From contig NC_079487.1 in assembly GCF_020520425.1 (NCBI RefSeq), forward strand, positions 127,184,385 through 127,248,384: a stretch of DNA of 64,000 nucleotides, written 5' to 3'. Under the pieces are notes generated by a model that saw nothing but the letters and a program-made list of their open reading frames with translations, was not told the origin of the DNA and made no database searches. The position numbers were made by a program, and so were the translations under genes. Origin of the DNA: Spinacia oleracea. Taxonomy: Eukaryota; Streptophyta; Magnoliopsida; Caryophyllales; Amaranthaceae. Shown in pieces: positions 23,101 through 34,856 of this stretch (position 1 is the first letter of the stretch; every line of letters begins with the position of its first letter).

Positions 23101-26100
23101 ACAACACATGAATTAAGCAAAGGCAACTTCTGATGAGAGGTATTGGTTCATACCCCTCATAGAGGTTTATTTTGAATTAGCTAAATCTGCCCAGTGAACA
23201 CTGGAATTACAGTAACATAATAATTCTTCCTAAAGCCTAGAAAACTATTAGAAAGATCCTAGAAAGCAATAGAAAGGAGAAATACAAGTAAAGGAAGGTT
23301 GGATTCTAACATCCTCCCCCACTTAAGCTGTCGACGCCCTCGTCGACTTACAAGAGTTACAAAAGATGAAAGAAAAAGCTCCTATTCTAAACTCTGTAGT
23401 CCTCTCTGCGCCGGTGGTTGATGGCGGTTGCTGGAGTCTTCTCGAATCTTGTTGTGTCTTGATAGGCTGGTGAGTCTTGTGAATCCAAGTCTTCCTTGTT
23501 TTTGGTTTCTGGCTCGGAGCGGCTTGGCTTGAGCTTGCATCTTGTCTCTTGTTTCTGATGCGAGGGGGTATCTGAGATGTCGCCTTTCTGAGTGGCTCCA
23601 TCACTCGCATTGCCGAAAGGTATCGGCCCTTCTCTTTTGTCTTTGTGGGAGTACCTGTACTTCGAACTAGACAAGTTTGTCCACCTGCTACAAGCAAAGA
23701 ATTCAAGTGAGGCATTACAACTGCTTTGCTGGTGCGGAGGAACTCCAATCCAAGCACAAGGTTGAAGTCGTCCATGTTGACGGCAGTGAAGTTCATTTTT
23801 CCTTCCCAGTCTCCCAACTTTGCTTCCACCTGTTCTGCCACACCGAGGATCGGCTTGGCTTTAGAGTTGACGGATTTCATGCTACCGCCTCCTTTCTTGA
23901 GCACTAACCCCAATCTTCGGGCTTCTGCTTCGGTCACAAAGTTGTGAGAGGCGCCGGTGTCTACCATGGCTCGAGCATTCCTCCCATTTACCACGAGGTC
24001 CACGTACATCATGTTTGTGGGTTCCTCTCTTGTCTTCGGGCCCTCTTTCCCCATTGCATACATCATGTAGACGGAACTCATCCTGCGGGGTTCTTCGTCC
24101 TCATGGCATGCTTCTTCTTCTGTCTCTTTTGGGGTTTCCTCCACGGACATGGCCGACAACTTCCTCTGTAGGTTGTCGATCTCCCCTTTGTGTTTGCACT
24201 CCCACCATTTGTGTGGGCCTCGACATAGCAAGCAGTTGAGTCTACTGATGTTTCCCGAGGGCGTGCTGATCTTGGATTCCTTTGTTGATGCGGAAGGTGA
24301 TGACCAGGATTTCTGTGAATCTCCTCCCCCATTTCCTTTCTTGAATCCCCCGACTGAGCTGGACGACACCCTTGAGTCACTTCTCGCACTCTTGGGTGAG
24401 CTTGGAGTCGGGCCCTCCGAGCTTGTAGGCGTCCCCCTTGTTCCTTCTTCCGAGCGATGACCCCTTCCCGCGGAGTAGTCCATCAATCGCTCTGCAGCAG
24501 TCATAGCGGCCGAAAGCGTGTCCACTTTCGCCCTCAATACTTCACGCTGCGCCCATTCTTGCAGCCCGTGAACAAAGTTGAACAACCGATCTTTCTCATT
24601 CATGTCTCGGATGTCCAACATGCAGGCCGAGTATTCCTTCACATAGTCGCGTATGGAGCCCTTGTGGCGGATCTCCTGTAGCTTCATTCTTGCAACAAAC
24701 TCGATGTTCTCGGGATAGAATTGATCTTTGAGTTCCTTCTTGAACTCTTCCCAGGTGTCTATCTTTACTTTCCCTTCTTCGATGTCGGCGTGCTTGGTGC
24801 GCCACCACAGCTTCGCATCATCCGACAAGTGCATGGTCGCGGTATCCACCTTTAGATTGTCACTCAGTTGACAAATTCTGAAATACTGTTCCATGTCGAA
24901 GAGGAAGTTATCAACTTCCTTTGAGTCTCTAGCCCCACTATAGTCTCGAGGCTTTGGAGGTTTGATCTTCATCGCACCACCTCCATTCGAGTCAGTCCTT
25001 GCAGCGCGCATCAGTGTCGCGCATTTATCTTGGGCATCTTCAGCTTGCTTCTGGACAAAGTTGAGTTGTTCCTGAAGCGCTTCTTTCTCTTGCATGAGCT
25101 CATCGACCGCACCCTCGAGTCTTTCTATCTCTTTGGCTTGGCCAATCACAATTTCCTCGAGTCGGGTCCAGCTCTCAGACTTGCCTTCTAGCCAGGCTAG
25201 TCTTTCTTCGATCGTTTCCATCTCAAATTGCTTGCTTGGGTCTCTCGATGCCTAGGTTTGAACCTTGGCTCTGATACCAACTGTCACGGTCCGAGTGTTT
25301 TGACACCGGATCCGTGCGGCGCGCTCTTGCCTATGGGGCGGCAAGGGCGCAAGCCTTGTGCGGAAAGTGAATATCAAGGCTTGGGGCACGAGCGGACGTC
25401 TGCTTTAGAATGGGCACTCTTGCCTATTGGCGACAAGAGCGAGAGTCGAGGGTCGATCGAGGCGCTTGTGTGCGCACAGCAGGCACAAGCGGGACCGACG
25501 ACGGGAGTGTATCTGTTTTGCAAGGGATTTTGATGGGTCTTGGAAAGCTTAAAAGCATGCGACAGCACAATATCTATAAAGGCTAGCAACAACACATGAA
25601 TTAAGCAAAGGCAACTTCTGATGAGAGGTATTGGTTCATACCCCTCATAGAGGTTTATTTTGAATTAGCTAAATCTGCCCAGTGAACACTGGAATTACAG
25701 TAACATAATAATTCTTCCTAAAGCCTAGAAAACTATTAGAAAGATCCTAGAAAGCAATAGAAAGGAGAAATACAAGTAAAGGAAGGTTGGATTCTAACAA
25801 CAAGGCTATCAAGGAATCCAACCAGGGTTGCATTGGATGAACTGAGACAGCTGAATCGTCTTGTACTCCGCAAATCAATACCTTCAAATTGGCAACGTCG
25901 ATAAATGTCACATCTGAATATTAAAACAATACCAAATAAGTCTTAATAGGTTCTCTATGGGGAGGGGCTTGATTCCTGGAACCAGGAAAAGGTTTAGAAG
26001 TTAGGAAATCCAATGGTTTCGGACTTTTGGTTACATGCCGACCAAACAATTTCAGTGTATAGGATAAATGATGTTGATCTCCTTCTCTCCTCAGTGGAAA

Positions 26101-26892
26101 CAAGTGTTACCTGAATGCTTCTTAGCCTATTGACTTTATCAAAATGACAAACAATTCTTGAAAGAAATCCTACAGATACCCACGAGGAAAGGAGAGTAAT
26201 GAATGGGAATCTAGGCACCCAAAAAAAAAACTCAACAAAAGAACAAGAACTAAAAAATAAGTGGCATGAATAACAAAACTAAGCAAGTCATCATAACTTT
26301 TCAGTTTTTTACTTCTAAGATCTGGCCCTAACTAACAGAACACAAGCTTCTTACACTGTACTAAAGCCTCGTACACAACGAGTCATTTACTTGCTAAGCA
26401 GATACAAATTGCAAACAGTAAAAGAACACTCCATATATGATAACCTTCCAATTTCTGTAGAACCTGAAGTGTAAAAAGGAATTGATTCATGCTCTACTCA
26501 TGCAACCAAACTCTTAAAACTAAGAGTTAAGAGGTTGGAGAAGCCTATGTCATCAAACTTCCACAAACAAATGCTAATCTTTTTACCTCCAACACCCTAC
26601 TAACTCTTTCCTTTCCTAAATCCCCAAAAACAGTCAGGAATCTCATTCGATTCCTTGACTATGTTCAACTCACAAGAAAACAGCAACGAAAACATAAAGA
26701 AATACTCAGTGTAAAAGTGAAACTATTAAAGACAACGAGATAATTACAAGAGTAAGGGCTTGAAATAATATTTCAGAACTTACAGTTCCCAAAGAGCTGA
26801 AGTTGGTGGTTTGGTGCATTAGTATTAAGCTGAAAACGATTCTCGTCCAGAAACATAGGAAGTGCATGATTGCTATTGTTGCCTCCAAACAT
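20183..26892 (-). CDS. SBP1: SBP1/BOI-type RING E3 ubiquitin ligase
   Basis: Three coding exons: 26784-26892, 20982-21343 and 20183-20728 (acceptor 20725 also possible), phases consistent, 338 aa. Exon 1 reads MFGGNNSNHALPMFLDENRF, the conserved start of S-RNase-binding protein 1. Exon 2 has NKRGREAEDLSRQQKLQIS and LRLSYDDDEPNSSVTSASGS. Exon 3 has a coiled coil (about residues 165-235) and a C-terminal C3HC4 RING: CRGC-x9-LLMPCRHLCMCKEC-x6-CPVC...VEIYLS. These proteins ubiquitinate partners such as BOS1, DELLA-associated factors or S-RNase. All eight zinc ligands are present. The 5.4-kb first coding intron holds MITEs and a young LTR element in the gene's own orientation. A non-coding 5' exon probably lies at about 29.07-29.33 kb. 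Confidence 0.88.
21690..21893. mobile_element. Truncated mariner-like MITE
   Basis: The right part matches 7,860-8,084 (GTAAATGTT...AAGTGTAAAGATTATTTTGA...GGAGGTAATG). The left terminus is missing. Confidence 0.55.
21896..22481. other. Intron sequence with an unassigned plus-strand open stretch
   Basis: From 22208 the plus strand reads RPDDDVSAIFRLAELNTMIR and then RTRRKKGK in one open frame. It looks like real protein but I cannot name it, and no splice partner is visible. It may be a gene fragment carried into the SBP1-like intron. Confidence 0.35.
22482..22737. mobile_element. Stowaway MITE
   Basis: CTCCCTCTGTTCTTAAATAT at the left and its near-complement at the right, TA-flanked, in intron 1 of the SBP1-like gene. 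Confidence 0.8.
22794..23311 (-). repeat. 3' LTR of the gag-protease element
   Basis: In element orientation it starts TGTTAGAATCC and ends CCGTGACA. It matches the right-hand LTR over its whole length. Confidence 0.9.
23323..25221 (-). CDS. Gag-protease polyprotein of the LTR element
   Basis: 632 residues. An N-terminal coiled coil (about 1-75) precedes a retrotransposon gag domain (about 95-235, with LSDDAKLWWRTK and DTWEEFKKELKDQFYP). Next come a Ser-rich linker, a zinc knuckle CLLCRGPHKWWEC, and a retropepsin-like domain with AMVDTGASHNFV and LVLGLEFL. The frame is open to its stop. Gag would form the particle and the protease process it; reverse transcriptase and integrase would have to come from an autonomous relative. 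Confidence 0.85.
   Translation of the reverse strand: METIEERLAWLEGKSESWTRLEEIVIGQAKEIERLEGAVDELMQEKEALQEQLNFVQKQAEDAQDKCATLMRAARTDSNGGGAMKIKPPKPRDYSGARDSKEVDNFLFDMEQYFRICQLSDNLKVDTATMHLSDDAKLWWRTKHADIEEGKVKIDTWEEFKKELKDQFYPENIEFVARMKLQEIRHKGSIRDYVKEYSACMLDIRDMNEKDRLFNFVHGLQEWAQREVLRAKVDTLSAAMTAAERLMDYSAGRGHRSEEGTRGTPTSSEGPTPSSPKSARSDSRVSSSSVGGFKKGNGGGDSQKSWSSPSASTKESKISTPSGNISRLNCLLCRGPHKWWECKHKGEIDNLQRKLSAMSVEETPKETEEEACHEDEEPRRMSSVYMMYAMGKEGPKTREEPTNMMYVDLVVNGRNARAMVDTGASHNFVTEAEARRLGLVLKKGGGSMKSVNSKAKPILGVAEQVEAKLGDWEGKMNFTAVNMDDFNLVLGLEFLRTSKAVVMPHLNSLLVAGGQTCLVRSTGTPTKTKEKGRYLSAMRVMEPLRKATSQIPPRIRNKRQDASSSQAAPSQKPKTRKTWIHKTHQPIKTQQDSRRLQQPPSTTGAERTTEFRIGAFSFIFCNSCKSTRASTA
25282..25799 (-). 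repeat. 5' LTR of the gag-protease element
   Basis: The tRNA-Met-type primer-binding site adjoins its inner edge (about 25,262-25,281), which fixes this as the 5' LTR on the minus strand. Confidence 0.9.
25805..26783 (-). other. Remainder of SBP1-like coding intron 1
   Basis: No exon or repeat boundary recognised. Confidence 0.4.
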
Positions 26893-29509
26893 TTTGATTG
26901 AATAGTGCAACTTAAGATTAAGTTTACAGGCTTCTTCCTTCCTAAAAAAATGTTGTCACGGAGAAGGGACACCTGAAGAATCTAAATACAAACATGTGCA
27001 GGTCAGATTTCAGAGTAAAAAAAGGCTGGTAACATATGAAACAAGCTTCCAACATATCATAAACTATAGGGATATTCAGTTCAGCTCCTACATGCCAACA
27101 AAATTCGATATTTAGTAAAAAGCAAGAATAACACTAACAGCCTAACAGGGTAAACTTGGCAAAACAAACAGAGATATTAATTACCTAGCTTATCTTGGTT
27201 ACTTTATAAAAATTCACACTACCACATAAATAATTCAATTAAATTTTCACTTCTAAATTTAATAGACATTCAGCCCCCTGTCCAAAAATGGAATGATGAA
27301 CATCCAAACAAACTTGACCCATAAGAAGGAATAATGATAACATTACAGATTTTCTTATAGTTAACCAATAATTATCATGGAGGAAGAGATTAATGTCTAT
27401 TTCCAACAGGCACGTCAAACCCCAAGGTCGCCTGACGTACATATGGTCCATGTTTATCTATGGATTTAAGTACAACCACCTTGTATTTTCTCTCCTACAA
27501 CACAATTGACACACTTGCATACAACATTGAAATATGTCAGGTAAGTCTGATGTGGTTGCTTCTCAAATCACAATCACAAATAAAACTCCTGCTCTTTCTT
27601 AAGACTTCATCAAAAGAAAGGTCAGGAGGATAACAACCACTGAACCACTTAAGGGTAAAGATAAACATCTTACTTCAAATTCCCTCACTAGCATACCATA
27701 ACAACATCCCACAATATACAATTCCAATATCTAGCAGATACACACTTACACAGTGCCACAATAGACTTCCAACATTATCATAATCCACGCAGTAGGTCTG
27801 TATATCATATGGCATTGGAATAAGGCACTTCTTAAAGAGAATAAAGAGCCAGTTAAATGAAACAAAATCAAACAGAACAACAATCCCCAAGAATACTCTC
27901 ATCTATTTATCAAAAGTTAAAATGGTACATAAGAAGATGTGAAGTCCTGAAATATATGTGCATTTACTAGACTTATTGCTTTCCACAACCTTTGTGCCAA
28001 GAAGTTTACAGCCTCAGCAAATATTTTCTTCATTCAAGACAGGAAGCCAGTCCATAATCCTGGCATCCTACACACGTTGCCCAGCAAAAGATGGTTGAAG
28101 TCTCAACCTCCCCACCACAGAAGAACAAACAAAGGGATAAAAGCATCAAAGGACAAACAAGGAGTTGAGACTAACTCGATAACGGATCAGCGACTAAGAG
28201 GTTCAAGTGGTACTTAAAAAGTTAAAATTTCTAACTTAAGACAGAAATACTGCAACTAAGTTCCAACCAAGATTGTTATATCTCCAAACCACAAATAGTG
28301 CCATCCAACTTGATTGCCATATGTACCAACATCAAAAAAGCTTCTACCATTATCAGTTTCATACTTAGCCTGATTATATAAAATAAACACAAAAGGCAGA
28401 ATAATAATTTATTTACATCACAGGTAAAAAGGGAAAATTATGCTACAGATTCAACTAGATGGATAAAAGGGCAAAGCATCATCAGATGATACAACAACCA
28501 ACTAACACAACTGTAGATGATCATGCTCATCAATTCAGATATACCCTTACTAACCTAAAATCAAGACTTTTCTAAAATCTTAGTAAATCAGCAATTAGAT
28601 GAACCCTAAAGAAATCCCATCTTTTGTTAGTCAACCTGGACAAATCAAATGTCCAAAACCTAATCAAAAACCCAACAAACCAAAAAAAAATATCACCCAA
28701 AAACTGAAAAGATTCCTAGATTCCTTCAAAGCAAAAACACAAGTATAGACAATCAAAAAACAGAATATCATCCACATATATCAAAAATCAAGGGGTGATT
28801 CATAATTTTCCAGAAAAAAAAAAAATTAATTGCTGATTACCTTCAAAAATTAATCTCCTTTGAATTCAACTTCAGCAGAAAAACTCAAGAACAGATCCTG
28901 TCATTACCGTTCATATCAAAATAATTATGGCATACCCCATCAAAGCAAAAAAACAAAAAATGAACTTCATCCAGAAAGGTTTAATCTTTACCCAGAAAGC
29001 AAATTAACCAAGCATTAAAAATAAAAACCAAGACAAAAAATTAGGTATATGAGCTGAAAATACAACAAACCTCAAAAAATGGGTGGAAATTATTTACAGA
29101 GAAATATAGAGAGAGAGAAAGGATTATCAGGAAGATCCGTGAAACGCCATAAATACGATGGTAGAGCTCATAAATTAGCACCCAGAAATGGAAGAAAAAA
29201 GGAAGCAGATATGGAAAAGAAAAAGGGGAAAGGGGGGGAAAATTAAGTTGTGGGAATTTTAAGGTGAGGAGAGAGAAAGTGAGAATAATTGGAGTGTGGG
29301 AGGAGGTGGGGTGGTGCAGGTGCAGGTGCCCGTGATGCCGTTGTGTGTTGGGTAATGGTATTGGATTTACGCAAACTCAATTCTTTATTTTCAGAAAATA
29401 AAAAAAATTAGTAGGTACAAGAATTACATGATGAATTGCACCAAATATTGAATAAACTGCATGATGGGAAATGATCAATATTCAATATTAGTAGCCAGTA
29501 GGTACAAAC
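26893..29509 (-). other. 5' UTR introns and promoter side of the SBP1-like gene
   Basis: On the minus strand, about 29,330-29,072 is a CT-rich leader-like stretch ending ATTTTTTGAG|GTTTGTTG, a plausible donor of a non-coding first exon. Another possible donor (GAAG|GTAATC) lies near 28,842. Between there and the ATG at 26892 no coding frame is supported. Confidence 0.45.
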
Positions 29510-29518
29510 CGCAATTTC

Positions 29519-29570
29519 GATGGTGCAGGCGTGTGCACCTAGATCTAGGTGCACTGGGATTAAAACGCAA
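29519..29570 (+). repeat. Left terminal inverted repeat with palindrome
   Basis: GATGGTGCAGGCGTG, then the palindrome TGCACCTAGATCTAGGTGCA, then ATTAAAACGCAAA. It matches the reverse complement of the right end with few differences. Confidence 0.9.
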
Positions 29571-29800
29571 ACATTTTAAAACAAAACGCGTATTTTCATT
29601 AATTCTGCAGTTAAAAAGAACAAGTCTCACAATACAAAAGAACATCATGTGCTCTGTTCTTCCCTGTTTAGTTTTCGCGATTTTTTTTGTTCTTCGCTCC
29701 TTTTTATATGTCTGGGCTTCATAATTTTGAATTCAAAAAGTGTGAATAGGAGAGAGAAAGCTTACATTTGTGCATAAATTTTTTTTAGAGAGAGAAACTG

Positions 29801-32800
29801 ATGGAAAATTCTCAAATATTCCATGATTTCTCTGTTTCAACATCAATTTCGAATGATTCTTCTTCTTGTCATCTGAATTCTTCAGCTGAAAATCAGAGTT
29901 ACGAAGGTATTATTTCAATTTGTAATAACGAGTTGCATTTTTCTTTGATTTTATGATTTCGATTTCATAATAATCGTACTTTTTATGTTTTTTGTGATTG
30001 TAATTAGTTTGATTAATTTAATTTTGAATCTCATTCTTCGTTGATTTTGGTGATTGTTGATAATGAAGGTTACGAATTGGTTTTTTCGTTGATTTCGCAT
30101 TTATTTCATTTATGTGGTGAAACTGATTCTGTAATAACTATTATATTTAAGGAAGATACGTTGATTTTGTCTGTTTGCAGAAAAGAACATTGTATCATTT
30201 CAGAAGAACATTTTTCAGTATCAAATGAACATGTTAAGAATACGTATTGAGACGTTCCTTTTTATTATATTTAGCTTTTCAAATAAACACTGATTGTTCT
30301 TTATTGATTGTTCTTTTAACTCTTCATTGATTGTTCTTTAAGTCATAGTGTTCTTTTCGGTCACCTTTTGTGTTCGTTTACTCTATTTTTATTGTTCATT
30401 TTAATAGTTACTGTTCCTTTGATTCTTTATTGGTTTTTTTATTATATTTGCACGGATTTTTCTTTTATGTTTTTATGAGTTTACATTGTTCTTTTGATTG
30501 ACAAAATTGATTGTTGATAATTATGCCGATATTGTTCTTTTAGGTTTTAATGTGTTCTTTTGATTGACAAAACTGATTGTTCTTTTAACTGTTTATTGAT
30601 TGTTCTTTTAATGCGTAGTGTTCTTTCCAGTCTAGTTGGAGTGTGTAATTTACTCTTGATGCATTGTTCTTTTCTAATAGGTACTGTTGTTTTTTATTCT
30701 TTATTGGTTGTTCTTTTATATCTGCCCAAATTGTTCTTTTAAGTTTTAATGTGTTCTTTTGATTGACTAATTGATTGTTCTTTTAACTCTTCTTTGATTG
30801 TTCTTTTCATGCCTAGTGTTCTTTTCAGTCTACATGGATTGTTCGTTTACTCTGTGCATTGTTCTTTTTAATGGCTACTGTTCTTTTAAGTTCTTTTGTT
30901 CTTTTTTTTTCTGATTTTTTTTATTTTATAAATTTCCAGATATATTAAATAATTCAGTTAATAATTCAGAACAAAATGATGCTAATGAGGATCCAGAATC
31001 CTATGTGGTTATTGGCCAAGGTACATGAATTGTACTTTTACTTGTTTATCACAATGTTCGTTTACGTCTTGTGTTTGTTCCTTTATCATACTTATGATGT
31101 TCTTTGTGTTCTTTTTTATCGTCATGCAGATTTTGAAGAACCAGTTTCATTAGAGGGAAGTGTAGTTAAGGATGATGATGAGGCGTATGAGTTATACAAC
31201 AGTCATGCATTTAGGAATGGTTTTGGTACTAGGAAGGGTAAAAAGGAGTATAGAAGTGGTACTAGAATAGTTCGACAACGGTTTTTTGTTTGTGCATACG
31301 AGGGGTTTAAAAATCCAGATGGTGTTGTGCCTAAATCCTTTAAAAAAATTGATAGGAGAACTGGATGCAAGGCTTCAGTTCAGTTTGATGTTGATAAGAA
31401 AACTGGAGTGTATGTTCTTTCTAAACATTCCCGTCTGCATAACCATTCAATGGTTCCTGCTAATAAGAGACACCTTATTAGGTCACATAGGCACATTTCA
31501 AAAGAACAATTGGCTTTTCTTACTACTTTTACTTGTAGTGGCACGAAGCTTGCTGATGTTCTTAGAGCTATGAGGAAAGAAGTTGGTGGTGAGGCGAATT
31601 TAGGGTTCACTGTTCCTGACGCGTATGATGCTGTTTTGGCAGAGAAGAAGAAAAAGTTGGATGGTTGTGATTCAAATCAGTTGATCAGATGGTTCGCTAT
31701 GAGGCAAGCTAAAGAACATGATTTTTATTATGATTTTCAATTGAATGAAGAGAATCAGTTGATCAATTTTTTTTGGAGAGATGGAAGAATGCGGTCTGAT
31801 TATGAAGCTTTTGGTGATTTATTGATTCATGATACAACTTATCGTACTAATAAATACGATATGATTTGTGGGCCTTTTGTTGGAATGAATCTTCACACTC
31901 AAAATATCATGTTTGGAGTGGGTTTTATATTGAATGAGAAGGCAGGTACTTTTGACTGGCTTTTTAATTCTTTTTTGACTTCAATGGGAGGGAAGCAACC
32001 TGTGACTATCATGACTGATCAATCTTCTGCCATGGACAAGGCTATAAGGTAAAGTTCTTTTAGGTTGTTTGTATGTTCGTTCATCAAACACTTTTGTTCT
32101 TTTGTATTTTTGTACAATTTTTTATGTTCTTTTTCTTTTGTCTTTTTGTTTAGTTTATATTTTTATCTATTTTTTTGGTTTATGGTTTTTTAGGGAAGTG
32201 TTTCCAAAATCGAGGCATCGTTTGTGTACATGGCACATAGGGGAAAATGCTGTTGTAAACATCAAAGGTGTTATGGCCAAAGAAGGTTTCAAACGTCGGT
32301 TTGATTATGTTTTGAAATATACTGACACAGTTGCTGAGTTCGAGCATTATTGGAATAGGTAAAAATTATTTTGCTAATAGACTGATTAGTATTTAAAATT
32401 TTGTTTTGTTCTTTTCATTCGACGACATGTTTTTTGTAATGTTAAATAGTGTTCTTTTCATGGTTGATGAAACTTGTTCTTTTAATCTGGTATTTTAATG
32501 TTCTTTTCTTTGTTTAATAGAGTCCATACTTCTTGAACTGTGATTGTGTGTACTTTCTTTTCAAGTTTTATTGTACTGTATATTGTTCTTTTTTTGTCTT
32601 CATTTGTTCTTTGTTTTACTCAGGGCGTTCGTTTTGTGTCTCTGATTGTTCTTTTGTTCTCCTCGTTTGTTCTTTTGTAGTCTTATGACTGATTACAATT
32701 GCAAGACACACAAATGGATAGAGAGGTTATATGATTTGAAAGAGAAATGGTGTCCTGCATATAACAAAGAGTGGTTTTCTGGGGGTATTTTATCTTCTCA

Positions 32801-34311
32801 AAGGAGTGAGACGACAAATCATTCTATTTCTAGGAGGTTGCATAAAACGAATGGTTTATGTGATTTTTATAAGTGTTTTTTAGATGTAATTGATGAATGG
32901 AGAAGTAAGGAGAACAAGGGAGATTATAATTCTTCTACTGGAAATAGATATTACGCATGTGCGGATAACATGTTATGTTTGCATGCGCGGGATGTGTATA
33001 CCATTGCAATATATTTGATATTTGAGCAACGATTCATCAAAGCAATTGGTTTGAGGTGTCAACGCATTTCCTATGAGTTTCCAGTTTCTAAGTACATTGT
33101 TGGGCATCCTACAAAGGATTTTATTAGACATGTTGTGATGTTTAATGAGCAAGAGTTGGTTGTTGATTGTACTTGCAAGTCATATGGAGAGATAGGAGTT
33201 CTTTGTTCTCATATTCTTCGAGTTTTCATTGTCCATAATGTTGAAGAGATTCCCAAACAATACATTATGAAGAGATGGACCAAAAAGGCTATGAACATGA
33301 TTGTTGAAGAAGGAGAAGATAGAGATAATGAAGTAAGTGTTGTTTCTGCTTCAGTTTGGAGGATGCAAAGCATAAGAAATTGCATTAAAGTTATAAATGA
33401 AGCTCAACATTGTCCGGCTGCAAGGAAGCTTATTGATTTGGGTGTGTTGGATATGTCATGCAAAGTGAAGGAGTATATTGGTGGTGTTGAAGGGGATGGT
33501 AATGTATCAAACAAGTATGTGCGAGAAGAAACTCTACTTGATGGCATTGAGCCTTCAACAGACACAGTTTTGCCGGATGTTGTTGAACCGATTGCTGAAA
33601 AAGTCATTCCAACAATGATTCAAAATCCACCAAAGCGAAAGAGGAAGATTAAGAACGGGACTGAAAAGGCTAAAGAGAGGAATGTGAGACCTAAAGGAAT
33701 TGTTGAGAAGAAACGCAATAAACTGAAAGGTTGGAACAAGAGAAGAGAAAGACATGTTGATAATTTGAGGGAGGAAACTCAGTCTACTGATCAGGTAAAC
33801 TGTTCTTTTTAAACATTTATTTGTTCTTTTATTACTTTGGAATGTTCTTTTTGTTTATCATTGTTCTTTTTTCCATTTTTATTTTCTATTTATCCTTTTT
33901 GTTTATGATCTTTTAGTTTACTTTATTATGTTCTGTTCTTTTTAATAATCTATTTGTTCTTCTATTCCTTTAGTTTGTTCCTTTTGTTTATCATTGTTCG
34001 TTTTTCTTTCTATATGTTCTTTCGTCTTTTTGTTTATGTTCTTTTGCTAAACAGTTCATTTTTAAAAAAAACATCTATTTGTTCTTTTAATGTTTATTAC
34101 GTTCTTTTTTGAACTGTTCTTTTTTATTATCTATTTTGTTCTTTTTTCTTCTTTATCATGTTCTTTTATTCCTTATTGTTTGTTTGTTCTTTTTCAGTGT
34201 ATCATAAATTTACCTGTTGGTGGGGTTTTGGTTCATCCAACATCTTCAAATTCACAATTGGAAGCATATGTTCCAGATGATTATTTTGGAGTACACATAC
34301 AACCTTTGTAG
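29801..34311 (+). CDS. FAR1-type MULE transposase
   Basis: Six exons: 29801-29906, 30940-31020, 31130-32048, 32194-32358, 32681-33794, 34198-34311. All junctions are GT/AG, phases agree, 832 aa, no internal stop. A FAR1 DNA-binding domain (about 80-170) contains SHAFRNGFGTRKGK, GCKASVQFDVD and HNHSMVP. The MULE transposase core has DTTYRTNKYDMICGPFVG (D297), TIMTDQSSAM (D359) and HRLCTWHIG. A SWIM zinc finger, CTCKSYGEIGVLCSH, covers residues 587-601. The C-terminal tail is basic and Lys/Arg-rich. It would bind the element ends, cut and paste the element, and may also act like host FHY3/FAR1 relatives. The first ATG after a leader rich in GA repeats was chosen. Intron DNA is dense in GTTCTTTT; exons are almost free of it. 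Confidence 0.9.
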
Positions 34312-34856
34312 ATTCATTTACGATTGGTAATATTTTTATTTTTAGTTTGTTGTGTTTTTAATCATTTGTTTTTGTATTCTCAACAATGTTCTTTTACTCT
34401 TTTGATGTATATTTTTACGGGCTACTGATGTTTGGCTCATTCAATATTTTGAAATGAGAATTTTTAGTTGTATATATTCTTATTTTTGTTTTTATTTTTG
34501 TGCAATTAGGATTGCAAAATTATTGCATAAAGGAGTATATTCTTAAATGTGAAAAGAACTTACTAAAAGAGAATAAAAAGAATTTTGGAAAGGAAAGAAC
34601 ATATCCCATGATATAGAAGAACATGGTCTGGGATTGAAAAGAACTTGAACCTTTAATTGAAATACTTGTTTAAAATATCCAAACTACTTATCTGCAACTA
34701 CTAGAACATCTAATTGTTTCCAAAAGAACACCACACATGTTTAAAAGAACAACCCATAACTCCAGCAATAACCATATCTACAAAATATACCATTGTTTTT
34801 TAAAGCATACTTCTAATAAAAGGTAAATATTATTCTGCCTTCATGAAAACAACCAA
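34312..34856. other. Tail-to-tail space between the two MULE genes
   Basis: The motif changes from GTTCTTTT (to about 34,395) to its complement AAAAGAAC (from about 34,550). Both genes' 3' UTRs must lie here. Confidence 0.6.

Larger units (their letters stand above)
22789..25804 (-). mobile_element. Young LTR retroelement carrying gag and protease only
   Basis: Two 518-bp LTRs (22794-23311 and 25282-25799) look identical by eye and are flanked by the 5-bp duplication ACAAG. The element reads on the minus strand: 5' LTR on the right, primer-binding site TGGTATCAGAGCCAAGGTT just inside it (initiator tRNA-Met type), polypurine tract AGTGGGGGAGGA before the left LTR. The single gene encodes gag and an aspartic protease, with no RT, RNase H or integrase region in the 2-kb interior, as in TR-GAG-like non-autonomous relatives of Ty3/gypsy. 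It looks whole for its kind. Identical LTRs mean a very recent insertion. It lies in the SBP1-like intron in the gene's own orientation. Confidence 0.9.

Noticed and set aside
25228-25533. Open frame of about 100 codons over the LTR, repeated in the other LTR
   Set aside because: It lies within the LTRs, opposite to the gag-protease frame, and has no recognisable domain.
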